DNA of 64,000 bases from Thermomonas carbonis. GTDB lineage: Bacteria; Pseudomonadota; Gammaproteobacteria; Xanthomonadales; Xanthomonadaceae. The notes under the pieces are model-generated. The model did not search any database, was not told the DNA's origin, and saw nothing but the letters and a program-made list of their open reading frames with translations. Position 1 is the stretch's first letter. Each line of letters begins with the position of its first letter. The stretch covers positions 3,010,001-3,074,000 of the forward strand of contig NZ_CP060719.1 in NCBI RefSeq assembly GCF_014396975.1. The letters run 5' to 3'. Of this stretch, positions 1 through 8,953 are shown piece after piece. A program made the position numbers and the translations under genes.

Positions 1-2
1 GC

Positions 3-563
3 GGCCGGCGCGTCGCCGACTATTCGCTGGGCATGCGCCAACGGCTCGGCCTCGCCCGGGCAATGCTCGGTGCGCCTCCGGTGCTGATCCTGGACGAACC
101 GACCAACGGGCTGGATCCGGAGGGCATCGCCGACATGCGCGGCTTCCTGCGCGAGCTGCCCGCGCGCAGCGGCGCCACCGTGTTGCTGTCCAGCCACCTG
201 CTCGGCGAGATCGAACAGACCGCGACCCATATCGGCATCCTCAGCCATGGTCGGCTGGTGCTGGAAGGCGCGCTGGCCGAACTCAAGGCAGGACTGGCCA
301 CCGAAGTCGCGATCGAGACCGACACGCCGGAGCGCGCGCTGCTGCTCGCCCGCGAACACGGTTTCGATGTCGAACAGGCCGACGATGCCCTGGTCGCGCG
401 CTTCGCCGCGGGCGAGGACGTGCGCGACGCCACCGCCACGCTCAACCGCGTGCTGTGCATCGCCGGCGGCATCCGCATCCATGCCCTTGCGCCGCGTCGG
501 CGCTCGCTGGAAACCCTGTATCGCAATGCCGCCAAGGTCGCCGAACCAGCGGCGCTGGCCTGA
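3..563 (+). CDS. ABC transporter ATP-binding protein (C-terminal part)
   Basis: The nucleotide-binding subunit of an exporter. The window opens inside the gene, so the Walker A region and N-terminus are missing and 186 residues remain. The visible part begins with the ABC signature (SLGMRQRLGLARAML), followed by Walker B (VLILDEPTNGLDPEG) and the switch histidine (SSHLLGEIE). The roughly 100 residues after that are the usual variable C-terminal region of bacitracin/lantibiotic-type exporters. The permease gene starts 16 bp downstream, so the two form an operon whose product probably exports or excludes an antimicrobial or lipid. The substrate cannot be read from the sequence. Confidence 0.93.
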   Translation, partial: GRRVADYSLGMRQRLGLARAMLGAPPVLILDEPTNGLDPEGIADMRGFLRELPARSGATVLLSSHLLGEIEQTATHIGILSHGRLVLEGALAELKAGLATEVAIETDTPERALLLAREHGFDVEQADDALVARFAAGEDVRDATATLNRVLCIAGGIRIHALAPRRRSLETLYRNAAKVAEPAALA

Positions 564-579
564 CTACCGGAGCCCGACC

Positions 580-1332
580 ATGCCGCACGCCGCCCCTCCC
601 CGTTTCGCCACCGCCCTCGCCGTCGAGGCCTTCAAGCTGCGCCGCTCGCTCGCGCTGTTTCTGGCGGCAGTGGCACCGCTGCTGATCGCGGTGTTCGTGT
701 TCTTCAACCTGCTGCGGCTGGAAAAGGGCGCGCCGTGGGCAATGACCCTGCAGTCGTCCGCGGCGATCTGGGCGTTCTTCATGCTGCCGATGAGCGTGAC
801 CGCGCTGACCGCACTGGTCGCGCACACCGAGCACGGCCCGCGCGCCTGGGACCATCTGCGCGCCCTGCCCCTGCCGCGTTGGCACCTGTACGCATCGAAG
901 GCGCTCTGCGTGCTCGGCGTGGTCGCGGCGATGAGCCTGCTGCTGGCCCTGCTCACCATGTTCGCCGTCGAAGCCGCAGGCCTGATCAAGCCGGCGGTCG
1001 CGGCGATCGGTACGCCCGACATCGGCGGATATCTCGCATTGCTCGGCCGCATCTTCCTGGCCGCATGGCTGCTGGTCGCGGTGCAGCTGTGGATCGCGTT
1101 GCGCTATTCGAGCTTTGTCCCCGCACTGGCGGTCGGCATCGGCGGCACATTCTTCGCGGTGGTCGCCACCTCGGCGAAGATCGGCGCGTTCCTGCCCTGG
1201 CAGATCCCGGTCAACCAACTCGCCAGCGATCCGGCACGCGCGCACCTCGCGCTGGCGCTTGGCTGCATCGGCGGTTGCGCCGTGTTCGTGGCGATGCTGT
1301 GGCAGTTGGGCCGACGCGAAGTGCTGGGCTGA
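580..1332 (+). CDS. ABC-2 type transporter permease
   Basis: Integral membrane partner of the upstream ATPase, 250 residues with about six hydrophobic helices (first near residues 26-45, last near 225-243). Length and layout match the lantibiotic-immunity/ABC-2 permease families. I start it at the ATG 16 bp after the ATPase stop. A longer open frame reaching back to 247 only shadows the ATPase. The final residues (QLGRREVLG) are cytoplasmic and polar. The substrate is unknown; genes of this type commonly protect the cell from peptides or export small hydrophobic compounds. Confidence 0.88.
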   Translation: MPHAAPPRFATALAVEAFKLRRSLALFLAAVAPLLIAVFVFFNLLRLEKGAPWAMTLQSSAAIWAFFMLPMSVTALTALVAHTEHGPRAWDHLRALPLPRWHLYASKALCVLGVVAAMSLLLALLTMFAVEAAGLIKPAVAAIGTPDIGGYLALLGRIFLAAWLLVAVQLWIALRYSSFVPALAVGIGGTFFAVVATSAKIGAFLPWQIPVNQLASDPARAHLALALGCIGGCAVFVAMLWQLGRREVLG

Positions 1333-1343
1333 GCGCGGTTCGC

Positions 1344-2267
1344 TCAGCTTGAATTGGCAAGCGCAAAATCGATCGCCGCGCGCACGGCCGCAGCCTGTGC
1401 GTCGTTGCATTGCTGCGGCGTGGCGCGCGGGCTGTCCGGGTAGACCTCGGTGGTGGTGACATAGGACGCATCGGTGGCACCGGCGCACAGGCCGAGCGCG
1501 CGGCAGTCGTACTCGATCACGCCCGGTGCGACCACCGGGGATCCGATGATGGTGCCGTCGGGATCGGCCGGCGCGATATGCGTCACCTTCGCTACTTCGG
1601 CATTGATCGCCTGCTGGAAGCCCGGCTCCGGCCGCGCACTGTCCGCGCACAGATAGAAACCATCGGGAATCGTGCCGGGTTCGTAGTCCTTGCCGTCGCG
1701 CGCGGCCAATGCGGGGCGGAATTCGGACTCGTCGCTGTCGGTGGTTTCGTGCAGGTCGACGTGCACCAGCACGCGGCCTTGCAGCGGCGCGATCAAGGCC
1801 AGCACAGCCGCGGATTCTGCAACCGGGCCGCCGGCCTTGAAGTTTCGGTTCGGATCCAGCGCATCCGGGTTCCAGCGATTGATCCTCTCGTAGGCCCACG
1901 GGCTCACGCAAGGCACGACCAGCAGGTTGGCGCGGCCCGCGTAGTCAGCGGCATGGCGCTCCACGAACTGCAGCGCCCCGTGCACACCGCTGGTTTCGTA
2001 GCCGTGCACGCCGCCGGTGACCAGCATCGTTGGCAGCGCGTCATCCCAGTCGCGGCTGCGGATCGCCAGCAGCGGATATCGGCCATCAGGCGCGCAATCG
2101 AGTTCGCCGTACTGGTCCACATCGAAACGGTCGCGCAGCGCGTCGATCTTCGCCACCACCTCATCGGCATGGCTGCGCAGCTTGTGCTGGCCTGCGCGCC
2201 ATTCGGTTTTTTCGGCTGCGCCCCAGGGCTGGCCTGGCGTGCCGATCGGATACGTCTGGTTGGTCAT
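1344..2267 (-). CDS. M14 family zinc metallocarboxypeptidase
   Basis: A 307-residue protein without signal peptide. It carries the M14 zinc ligands as HGYE near residue 90 and H in HVDLHE near residue 170, where the following E may be functional. The DPNRNF motif lies between them and matches the substrate-carboxylate binding loop of the family. The fold is shared with succinylglutamate desuccinylases and aspartoacylases, but DPNRNF and overall length favour an M14 carboxypeptidase or amidase acting on a small peptide in the cytoplasm. It is convergent with the ABC operon and followed upstream by a RidA gene on the same strand, 15 bp away, suggesting co-transcription with it. Confidence 0.85.
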   Translation of the reverse strand: MTNQTYPIGTPGQPWGAAEKTEWRAGQHKLRSHADEVVAKIDALRDRFDVDQYGELDCAPDGRYPLLAIRSRDWDDALPTMLVTGGVHGYETSGVHGALQFVERHAADYAGRANLLVVPCVSPWAYERINRWNPDALDPNRNFKAGGPVAESAAVLALIAPLQGRVLVHVDLHETTDSDESEFRPALAARDGKDYEPGTIPDGFYLCADSARPEPGFQQAINAEVAKVTHIAPADPDGTIIGSPVVAPGVIEYDCRALGLCAGATDASYVTTTEVYPDSPRATPQQCNDAQAAAVRAAIDFALANSS

Positions 2268-2282
2268 CCTGCCTCCCGGCGC

Positions 2283-2627
2283 TCAGATGGCTGCAGTCAC
2301 CACGATTTCCACCTTCCAGCCCGGACGGGCCAGCGGCGCCTGCACGGTCGCGCGGGCGGGGGCTTCGCCGGGCACGACCCAGGCATCCCAGGCGCGGTTC
2401 ATGGCGTCGAAGTCGGCGATGTCGGCCAGGTAGATCTGCGCGCGCAGGATCCTGCGCTTGTCGCTGCCGGCCTTGGCCAGCAAGGCATCGATCTCCGCCA
2501 GCACCTGGTGGGTCTGGCCCTCGGCGTCGGCGCTGGTGTCTTCCGGCACCTGGCCCGCCAGGTAGACGATACCGCCGTGGACGGTGGCTTCGGACATGCG
2601 CTTGCCGGCGTCGAATCGCTGGATCAT
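2283..2627 (-). CDS. RidA family protein (YjgF/UK114)
   Basis: A 114-residue trimeric enamine/imine deaminase-family protein. In characterised members it hydrolyses 2-aminoacrylate and other reactive intermediates of PLP enzymes. The family arginine is present in the PARATVQAPL motif near the C-terminus, as is the conserved strand with YLAGQVPE. A longer frame extends upstream, but the start at MIQRFDAGKR gives the normal family length and begins directly with the first beta strand. It lies upstream of the M14 peptidase in the same direction. An active RidA or a paralogue with another deaminase substrate are both possible. Confidence 0.88.
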   Translation of the reverse strand: MIQRFDAGKRMSEATVHGGIVYLAGQVPEDTSADAEGQTHQVLAEIDALLAKAGSDKRRILRAQIYLADIADFDAMNRAWDAWVVPGEAPARATVQAPLARPGWKVEIVVTAAI

Positions 2628-2739
2628 GGGCGGAGAACTCGCGGGAGTGAGGGAACTCGCATGGTAACCGCCACCGCCCGCTGGGTGCCCGGCGCGGGCG
2701 TCCCGTACACTGGCGGCCTGCCCCACCCCGTGAGTGCCC

Positions 2740-2895
2740 ATGGCCAAGCCCAATTATTCGTTCGAAAAGCGCCAGCGCGAGCTGGCCAAGCAGAAGAAGA
2801 AAGACGAGAAAGACGCGAAGAAGCGCGCCGAGCGCGAAGCGGCCAAAGCCGACGCCGCACCGGCCGACGCGCCGCAGTCCGGCGACATCGAGTAA
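2740..2895 (+). CDS. Small lysine-rich conserved protein
   Basis: A 51-codon gene starting MAKPNYSFEKRQREL. The body is almost entirely Lys, Arg, Glu and Ala and is predicted to be one continuous helix (KRQRELAKQKKKDEKDAKK), followed by a short Ala/Pro tail ending SGDIE. I recall very similar small proteins in Xanthomonadaceae genomes. The reading frame has clear coding bias with G/C at third positions. Its function is unknown; the charge suggests nucleic-acid or ribosome association, but that is inference only. It is divergent from the RidA gene. Confidence 0.7.
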   Translation: MAKPNYSFEKRQRELAKQKKKDEKDAKKRAEREAAKADAAPADAPQSGDIE

Positions 2896-2955
2896 CTGAT
2901 CCATCCCCATCTCCCGTCTGCGGGAGATGGCGATGACGGCTGCGCCAGGCGCGGC

Positions 2956-5019
2956 TTACCAGATGCGGACACGCTGCTCCGGCGGCAGATACATCGCATC
3001 GCCGGGCTTGACGTCGAACGCCTGGTACCAAGGATCGAAATTCCGCAGCGGACCGTTGGCACGGTACATGCCCGGCGAATGCGGGTTGGTCTTGATCTGG
3101 TTCAGCAACGCCTCGTCGCGGTACTTGCCCTTCCACACCTGCGCCCACGACAGGAAAAAGCGCTGGTCGCCGGTCAGGCCGTCGATCACCGGTGCCGGCT
3201 TGCCGCCCAGGCTGAGCTTGTAGGCGGTGTAGGCCATCGAGACCCCGCCGAGGTCGCCGATGTTCTCGCCCATGGTCAGTGCGCCGTTGACGCACTGGCC
3301 CGGCAACGGGCAATACGCGGCGTACTGCGCGCCCAGTGCCTTGGTGCGCTGCTCGAAGCGGGCGCGGTCTTCGTCGGTCCACCAGTTGCGCTGGATGCCG
3401 GCGAAGTCGGACTTGCTGCCTTGGTCGTCGAAACCGTGGCCCATCTCGTGGCCGATCACCGCGCCGATCGCGCCGTAGTTGACCGCCGGATCGGCGTTCA
3501 CGTCGAAGAACGGCGGCTGCAGGATGCCGGCCGGGAACACGATCTCGTTGAATGTCGAGTTGTAGTAGGCGTTCACCGTCTGCGGGGTCATGCCCCATTC
3601 CTCGCGATCGGTCCTGGTGCCGACGCGGCGGTTCTGGTCGTCGCGGTTGTAGCGGCGCATCGCCACCACGTTCGCCAGCAGGTTGCCGGGCACCACGGAG
3701 GCGCTGGAGTAGTCCAGCCACTTCGACGGATAGCCGATCTTCGGGCGGAAGGTTTCCAGCTTGCGATAGGCCTCGGCCTTGGTCGCATCGCCCATCCAAT
3801 CCATCCCGGCGATGTTCTGGCGCAGCGCGGCGCGCAGGTTCTCCACCAGCGTGTCCATCGCCGCCTTCGATTCCGGCCTGAAGTAGCGCGCGACATACAG
3901 CTCGCCGAGGGCTTCGCCCAGCCCGCCGCGGCCACCGACCAGTGCGACCGCGCGCTTCCAGTCGTCGCGCTGCGCCTTCTGTCCACCCAGCACCTTGCCG
4001 TTGAATTCGAACGACGCATCGTCGATCGCGGTGCTCAGCAGGCCGGCGTTGCCTTTGATCGCGTGGAACGTGAGGTAGTCGCGCCAGGTCGCGAGCGGGG
4101 TGGCATCGATGATGTCGAGGATCGGCTGCACCGCGTCCGGGGTGACCACGTTGATCCGGTCCGGTGCCTGCATGCCCTGCGCGCGCAGGTGCGCGGCCCA
4201 GTCGTAGCCCGGGTACTGCTTCTGCAGGTCGGCGAAGCTGGCCACGTTGTAGGTCTTGTCGCGCTCGCGCAGCTTGGCGCGTTCCCACATCGGCTTGGCC
4301 AGCGCGGTTTCCAGCGCGAGCACCGCATCCGCACGCGCCTTCGCGTCCGCAGCGTTCACGCCGGCGAAGCCGAGCATGCGCTGGATGTGGGCGAGATAGG
4401 CCTCGCGGATCCTGGCGAAGCGTGCGTCCGGATTGACGTAGTAGTCCTTGTCCGGAAGGCCCAGCCCACCGACACCCAGCGAGGCCAGGTAGAGATCGGG
4501 GTCCTTGCGGTCCGCGCCCAGGCCGATGCCGATCGGTCCATTGCCGCCATCCAGGTCGCGGTTGCCGAACGCCGCGATCAGCGCAGCCTTGGAATCGATC
4601 GCGGCATAGCGGTCCAGCACCGGCTGCAACGGCTTGATCCCGGCGGCGTCGCGGCCGGCGCGATCCATGGCGCTGGCGTAGAAATCGCGCAGCTTGCGCT
4701 CGTTGCTGCCGGCCTTCAGATCCTTGCGCTTGCCCAACTCCTCGATCAGCGCATGCGCCTGTTCCTCGGAGCGATCGCGCAGTGCATTGAAGGAGCCGAA
4801 GCTGGTCTCGTAGTCCTTCAGCTGGTAGCTGTCCAGCCACTTGCCGCTCGCGTAGCGGTTGAAATCGTCGCCCGGCTTCACCGTGACGTCGCGGGCGGAC
4901 AGGTCCACGCCGAAACTGCCGATCTGCGCCTTGCCCGCGCCGGGTTGGGCGGCGATCGCGGTCACGGTGGTCAACGCCAGGGCGATGCCCAGGCTCAAGG
5001 TCAATGGCACAAGGCGCAT
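2956..5019 (-). CDS. M13 family zinc endopeptidase (neprilysin/PepO-like), secreted
   Basis: A 687-residue peptidase. The N-terminus (MRLVPLTLSLGIALALTT, then an Ala-rich cleavage region) is a Sec signal peptide, so it acts in the periplasm. The zinc motif HEMGH lies near residue 527 within VIGHEMGHGFDDQGS, and the third ligand is the glutamate of ENIGDLGG about 70 residues later, as in neprilysin. The substrate-binding NAYY motif is also present. The start was moved 22 codons inside the longest frame so that the signal peptide is N-terminal. The length matches Xanthomonadaceae M13 enzymes. The final residues RVRIW replace the more common CRVW, so a C-terminal cysteine is missing. Confidence 0.95.
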   Translation of the reverse strand: MRLVPLTLSLGIALALTTVTAIAAQPGAGKAQIGSFGVDLSARDVTVKPGDDFNRYASGKWLDSYQLKDYETSFGSFNALRDRSEEQAHALIEELGKRKDLKAGSNERKLRDFYASAMDRAGRDAAGIKPLQPVLDRYAAIDSKAALIAAFGNRDLDGGNGPIGIGLGADRKDPDLYLASLGVGGLGLPDKDYYVNPDARFARIREAYLAHIQRMLGFAGVNAADAKARADAVLALETALAKPMWERAKLRERDKTYNVASFADLQKQYPGYDWAAHLRAQGMQAPDRINVVTPDAVQPILDIIDATPLATWRDYLTFHAIKGNAGLLSTAIDDASFEFNGKVLGGQKAQRDDWKRAVALVGGRGGLGEALGELYVARYFRPESKAAMDTLVENLRAALRQNIAGMDWMGDATKAEAYRKLETFRPKIGYPSKWLDYSSASVVPGNLLANVVAMRRYNRDDQNRRVGTRTDREEWGMTPQTVNAYYNSTFNEIVFPAGILQPPFFDVNADPAVNYGAIGAVIGHEMGHGFDDQGSKSDFAGIQRNWWTDEDRARFEQRTKALGAQYAAYCPLPGQCVNGALTMGENIGDLGGVSMAYTAYKLSLGGKPAPVIDGLTGDQRFFLSWAQVWKGKYRDEALLNQIKTNPHSPGMYRANGPLRNFDPWYQAFDVKPGDAMYLPPEQRVRIW

Positions 5020-5149
5020 GGCGGTGTTCCGGATGAAGTGGAACCCGGGAGCGTACCTGCTCGGGCTGAAAGCCTCACCTGCCATTGGTACGGCGGCCAG
5101 TGCGCGAATGCGGCCGGGTTAGCATGCCGCCCTGCATCGGAGATCGCGC

Positions 5150-5992
5150 TTGCCCCGTTATCACGGCCCCCTGCTCACCCGCACGCTCGGCGACACACTG
5201 CGCGCTGCGCGCGATGCCGGCGCATCCACATGGACGGGTTCACTCGACCTGGGCCGCAGCGGCGACACCGCAACGCTGACCGAGACGCATTGGGACTGGC
5301 AAGGCATCCGCTTTCCATATCCCGAAAAACTCAAGGACCGCACCCTGTACCGGTGGGATGGCGAGGCGTTCGAGCCCATCTCGCGCTATGCCGGCAAGCT
5401 GATCAAGCTGGTGCCGACCGAATGGGATGTCCCGACCTTCGAGATCGACGGCATCAAGATGCTGCCCACGTCGAAGGCTTCGCCGCTGGATGACGCGCGC
5501 CAAAAAGTCGCGCTGGTGCAACCCGCAGGCAAGACGGTGCTGGATACTTGCGGCGGGCTGGGCTATTTCGCCGCATGCTGCCTCGATGCCGGTGCCGCGC
5601 GCATCCAGTCGTTCGAGAAGAACGAAGACGTGCTGTGGCTGCGCACGCTCAATCCGTGGTCGCCGGACCCGGATGCACCGGAATACGGCGGGCGGCTGCA
5701 ACTGGCGCATGCCGACGTGTCGCAGGCGATCAGGGCGCTGCCCGATGGATCATTCGATGCCGCCCTGCACGACCCGCCACGTTTCGGCATCGCCGGGGAA
5801 CTGTATTCGCAGGTCTTCTACGATCAATTGGCGCGCGTACTCAAGCGCGGTGGCCGGTTGTTCCACTACACAGGCTCGCCGAACAAATTGACCAGCGGCC
5901 GTGACGTGCCGCGCGAAGTGGCGAAGCGACTGGAGAAAGCCGGCTTCCGCGCGGAACTCGCGCTCGACGGCGTGCTGGGCGTGCGGCGCTGA
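5150..5992 (+). CDS. Class I SAM-dependent methyltransferase, COG2521-like
   Basis: A 280-residue Rossmann-fold methyltransferase. The SAM-binding motif I is VLDTCGGLGYFA near residue 127, followed by the acidic motif II (QSFEKNED). The catalytic-type motif IV is HDPPRF near residue 205. The layout resembles COG2521, predicted methyltransferases first noted in archaea, and the N-terminal 110 residues carry no motif I know. Translation probably starts at the TTG at 5150; no in-frame ATG nearby preserves the N-terminus. The substrate is unknown. DPP-type motifs occur in enzymes methylating amino groups of nucleic acid or protein. Confidence 0.78.
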   Translation: MPRYHGPLLTRTLGDTLRAARDAGASTWTGSLDLGRSGDTATLTETHWDWQGIRFPYPEKLKDRTLYRWDGEAFEPISRYAGKLIKLVPTEWDVPTFEIDGIKMLPTSKASPLDDARQKVALVQPAGKTVLDTCGGLGYFAACCLDAGAARIQSFEKNEDVLWLRTLNPWSPDPDAPEYGGRLQLAHADVSQAIRALPDGSFDAALHDPPRFGIAGELYSQVFYDQLARVLKRGGRLFHYTGSPNKLTSGRDVPREVAKRLEKAGFRAELALDGVLGVRR

Positions 5993-6001
5993 AGAATCGT
6001 C

Positions 6002-6328
6002 TCAGCGCGTCGCCGGATCCGACAGCAGGCCCTTGCGGCGAAACCACATTTCCAGCGGCACCGTGACCAGCGGCGGCACCGCCGCCAGCAGTGCAAGCAG
6101 CAGCGCCCAGCTCGGCCAGCGCAGGCGCACGCCGGCGATCACGGTGACCACGAGGTAGAACAGGAACGCAGCACCGTGCAGGCGCCCGAACAGCCACACG
6201 CCGGTGTCGGTGACCTCAAGCCCGTATTTCAACCACATCCCGACCAGCAAACCGGCCCAGGTCAGGCCTTCGAGGAAGGCGGCGGCGGCGAACAGCTTGC
6301 CGCTCGGGGACAACGAAGGAACAGGCAT
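6002..6328 (-). CDS. DUF3817 family membrane protein
   Basis: A 108-residue inner-membrane protein with three hydrophobic helices and the charged C-terminal tail typical of DUF3817 proteins (FEGLTWAGLL-like first helix, GRLHGAAFLFYL in the second). I prefer the ATG at 6328, which has GGAG six bases upstream, over the ATG four codons further out. Function is unknown for the family. It is convergent with the methyltransferase and lies downstream of the acyltransferase on the same strand. Confidence 0.82.
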   Translation of the reverse strand: MPVPSLSPSGKLFAAAAFLEGLTWAGLLVGMWLKYGLEVTDTGVWLFGRLHGAAFLFYLVVTVIAGVRLRWPSWALLLALLAAVPPLVTVPLEMWFRRKGLLSDPATR

Positions 6329-6383
6329 CGGCGACTCCATGCGTGGGCAGCCATTGTCGCCGATGCCGCTCGAGCGCCGCGAC

Positions 6384-7289
6384 TCAATCGCGCCCGGCCT
6401 CGCGATCCACATCCTTCACCAGCATCCGCGCGAGCTCCGCGTCCTTGTCCTGCCACATCGCGTTCATCCATTGCTGGAACTGCACGCGGAACGCGCGATC
6501 GTTCTGGTAATCGCCGCGCAGGATCTCGGCAGGGATCTCGCGCTGGCGCACCTGCACGCGGATCTCGGGAATGCGGTGGGCCAGCAGATCCAGCAGCGAT
6601 GGCGTGCCGGCCGGATACGCGATGGTCACGTCGACGATCGAATGCAGGCCCTGGCCCATCGCATCCAGCACGAAGGCCACGCCGCCGGATTTCGGCTTGA
6701 GCAGATGCCGGTACGGCGAACCCTGCGTGTCGTGCTTGGCCGGGGTGAAGCGAGTGCCTTCGACGAAATTCATGATCGCCACCGGGATCGCGCGGAATTT
6801 GTCGCAGGCGCGGCGGGTGGCATCGATGTCGCGAAGAGCGAGTTCCGGATTCTTCGCGATCTGCTTCTTGCTGTAGCGACCCATGAACGGGAAATCCAGC
6901 GCCCACCACGCCAGTCCGAGCAGCGGCACCCAGAACAGCTGGCGCTTGAGGAAAAAGCGCATGAACGGGATGCGCCGGTTGAACACCTTCTGCAGGACGA
7001 GGATGTCGACCCAGCTTTGATGATTGGCCAGGACCAGGTAGTGCCCGTCGACGCGCAATCCCGCGTCTTCGCGCAGATCCACGCGCGTATGGGTGAAGGT
7101 CCGCCACAGCCAGTTGTTCACGCCGATCCAGCTTTCCGCCAGGCCGGTCAGCAGCGGATTGCTGGCCACCCGCAGGCGTTCTGACGGCAGCAGCGCCTTG
7201 ATCAGCGCCATCAGCACCAACGGCGGCACGTGCAGCAGGGTATTGCCGGCGATGATCAGGAAGATCAGGGCGAGGCGCAGTGGCAGCAT
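6384..7289 (-). CDS. PlsC-family acyltransferase (YihG-like)
   Basis: A 301-residue 1-acyl-glycerol-phosphate acyltransferase-family enzyme anchored by an N-terminal hydrophobic segment. The catalytic block I is NHQSWVD (H and D of the HxxxxD motif) near residue 89, and the glycerol-phosphate-binding block III is FVEGTRFT near residue 175, where the usual proline is replaced by valine. The length and the long C-terminal part match the YihG/YihG-like acyltransferases of proteobacteria, which modify phospholipid composition. It acts at the cytoplasmic face of the inner membrane. Confidence 0.9.
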   Translation of the reverse strand: MLPLRLALIFLIIAGNTLLHVPPLVLMALIKALLPSERLRVASNPLLTGLAESWIGVNNWLWRTFTHTRVDLREDAGLRVDGHYLVLANHQSWVDILVLQKVFNRRIPFMRFFLKRQLFWVPLLGLAWWALDFPFMGRYSKKQIAKNPELALRDIDATRRACDKFRAIPVAIMNFVEGTRFTPAKHDTQGSPYRHLLKPKSGGVAFVLDAMGQGLHSIVDVTIAYPAGTPSLLDLLAHRIPEIRVQVRQREIPAEILRGDYQNDRAFRVQFQQWMNAMWQDKDAELARMLVKDVDREAGRD

Positions 7290-7419
7290 TCAAGGACCAT
7301 GAAGCAGTGCGGGGACACGGATTTTCGCCGATCGGGCGCAGTTGCGCATGCGCTTCTTGCGCCGGCAACACGGTGGCTCGGGTATGTTGGCGGCATCACG
7401 CAACTGCAGGAATGCCGCC

Positions 7420-8307
7420 ATGACCCGACTGACCGCACGCGATTTCCCACCCGAGTTGCTGGAGCTGTACGACGGCTACGTGCACGGCCGGATCAGCCGC
7501 CGCCAGTTCCTCGACCGCGCCAGCATGCTCGCCCTGGGCGGGATGACGGCGGTCGGCGCACTCGCCGCGCTCACGCCCAACTATGCGTGGGCGCAACAGG
7601 TGAAGTTCACCGATCCCGATATCGTCGCCGAATACATCCGTTATGCGTCGCCGAACGGCCACGGCGAGGTGCGCGCCTACCGGGTGCAACCGGCGAAGCC
7701 CACCGGCAAGCTGGCCGGCGTGGTCGTTGTCCACGAAAACCGCGGGCTGAATCCGTATATCGAAGACGTGGCGCGGCGCGTGGCCAAGGCCGGATTCATC
7801 GCGCTGGCGCCGGATGGACTGAGTTCGGTCGGCGGCTATCCCGGCAACGACGAGAAAGGCCGCGAGCTGCAAAAGCAGGTCGATCCCGCCAAGCTCATGA
7901 ACGATTTTTTTGCTGCCATCGAAGCATTGGCGAAGGATCCTGCAGCCACCGGCAAGGTCGGCATCACCGGCTTCTGCTACGGCGGCGGCGTCTCGAATGC
8001 GGCCGCTGTCGCCTACCCGGAACTGGCCGCGGCCGTGCCCTTCTACGGACGCCAGGCCAAACCCGAGGACGTGCCGCGGATCGAGGCGCCACTGTTGCTG
8101 CACTTCGCCGAGACCGACCCGAACGTCAACGCGACCTGGCCCGCCTACGAGGCCGCGCTGAAAGCCGCCGGCACGACCTACGAAGCGCATGTCTATCCGG
8201 GCACCGGCCACGGCTTCCACAACGATTCCACTCCGCGCTACGACGAAGCGGCAGCGAAACTCGCATGGGAACGCACGCTGGACTGGTTCCGCAAGCACCT
8301 CGCCTGA
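7420..8307 (+). CDS. Dienelactone hydrolase family protein with Tat signal
   Basis: A 295-residue alpha/beta hydrolase. The N-terminus carries a twin-arginine signal (SRRQFLDRASMLALGG around residues 26-42) ending near YAWAQQ, so the folded enzyme is exported. The nucleophile is the cysteine in GFCYGGG, as in dienelactone hydrolases, and the catalytic histidine is in GTGHGFH near the end. The start at 7420 has AGGAA at a suitable distance, and a longer frame upstream is not needed. Known members cleave lactone or ester bonds; the periplasmic substrate here is unknown. Confidence 0.9.
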   Translation: MTRLTARDFPPELLELYDGYVHGRISRRQFLDRASMLALGGMTAVGALAALTPNYAWAQQVKFTDPDIVAEYIRYASPNGHGEVRAYRVQPAKPTGKLAGVVVVHENRGLNPYIEDVARRVAKAGFIALAPDGLSSVGGYPGNDEKGRELQKQVDPAKLMNDFFAAIEALAKDPAATGKVGITGFCYGGGVSNAAAVAYPELAAAVPFYGRQAKPEDVPRIEAPLLLHFAETDPNVNATWPAYEAALKAAGTTYEAHVYPGTGHGFHNDSTPRYDEAAAKLAWERTLDWFRKHLA

Positions 8308-8336
8308 CCACCGGACGCCCCGGCGACGCGCGGTCT

Positions 8337-8864
8337 TCAGCGCATCCCGAGGTGGTCGAGCAGCGCGCGGCGCACCCGAGCCGCGTACGCTTCCGATGTG
8401 TAATCGCCGGTTTCGAACACGCCATTGCGAGCGGCCATGCGCAGCCCGGATTGGGTGGACTTGGGCTCGATCACCACGCGCCAGGTGTCTTCGCCTTCGG
8501 ATGCCTCGATCCGCCGGACCTCGATCGTCGCGATGGTGCGCGCGGTCAACCGCACGTCCCACTGGCTGCGCCAGGCGCGATGGCGGATCAGCAGCGCCTG
8601 CGGTGGAAACGTCCAGACCTGCGACTCGCCCACCAGCCCTGCGCGCAGGAAGGCGACCCCGACTGTGGCCGCGCCGCCGCTGATGATGGCGAACACCGGC
8701 GTCGCGATCGACAACGGCCACAGACCGCGCCCCAGTTCCCACGCGGGCATGACCATCGCGAACACGCCTAGAGCCGCGAACACCCAGCGGAGTAGCAACG
8801 GCAGTCCGTGCCTGACTACGGGCAAATCGTCATGCGAGGTTGGCAGGTGCGCGTTTGGCTCCAT
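8337..8864 (-). CDS. Hypothetical membrane protein with PH-like C-terminal half
   Basis: A 175-residue protein. Two hydrophobic helices (about residues 25-43 and 48-70) are followed by a polar domain of roughly 100 residues rich in beta-strand pattern, including IRHRAWRSQWDVRL and a short C-terminal helix (YAARVRRALLDHLGMR). This resembles small bacterial proteins with a pleckstrin-like domain after a membrane hairpin, but no specific motif was recognised. The start was moved in to MEPNAHLP because the longer frame crosses the divergent promoter region. It is convergent with the dienelactone hydrolase. Confidence 0.65.
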   Translation of the reverse strand: MEPNAHLPTSHDDLPVVRHGLPLLLRWVFAALGVFAMVMPAWELGRGLWPLSIATPVFAIISGGAATVGVAFLRAGLVGESQVWTFPPQALLIRHRAWRSQWDVRLTARTIATIEVRRIEASEGEDTWRVVIEPKSTQSGLRMAARNGVFETGDYTSEAYAARVRRALLDHLGMR

Positions 8865-8953
8865 CCTCTGATTGTGCCGCGCCGGACCACATTCGCTGCA
8901 ACCCCGCGCCCTGCCCGCGTATCCCTGCTGCATCCTTCCAGCAGGTCGTCCCG

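Noticed and set aside
442..1911. Long antisense open frame (489 codons) opposite the ABC permease and M14 genes
   Set aside because: Its translation is Arg/Ala/Gly-rich without domains, as expected for the shadow of high-GC genes on the other strand.
3079..5493. 804-codon plus-strand frame opposite the M13 peptidase
   Set aside because: The minus-strand M13 protein is complete with all motifs; this frame has repetitive composition and no motifs.
7290..7419. GTGCGGGGACA shared with 19.8 kb as a regulatory element
   Set aside because: Only eleven bases in high-GC DNA with no symmetric structure or consistent position relative to genes.
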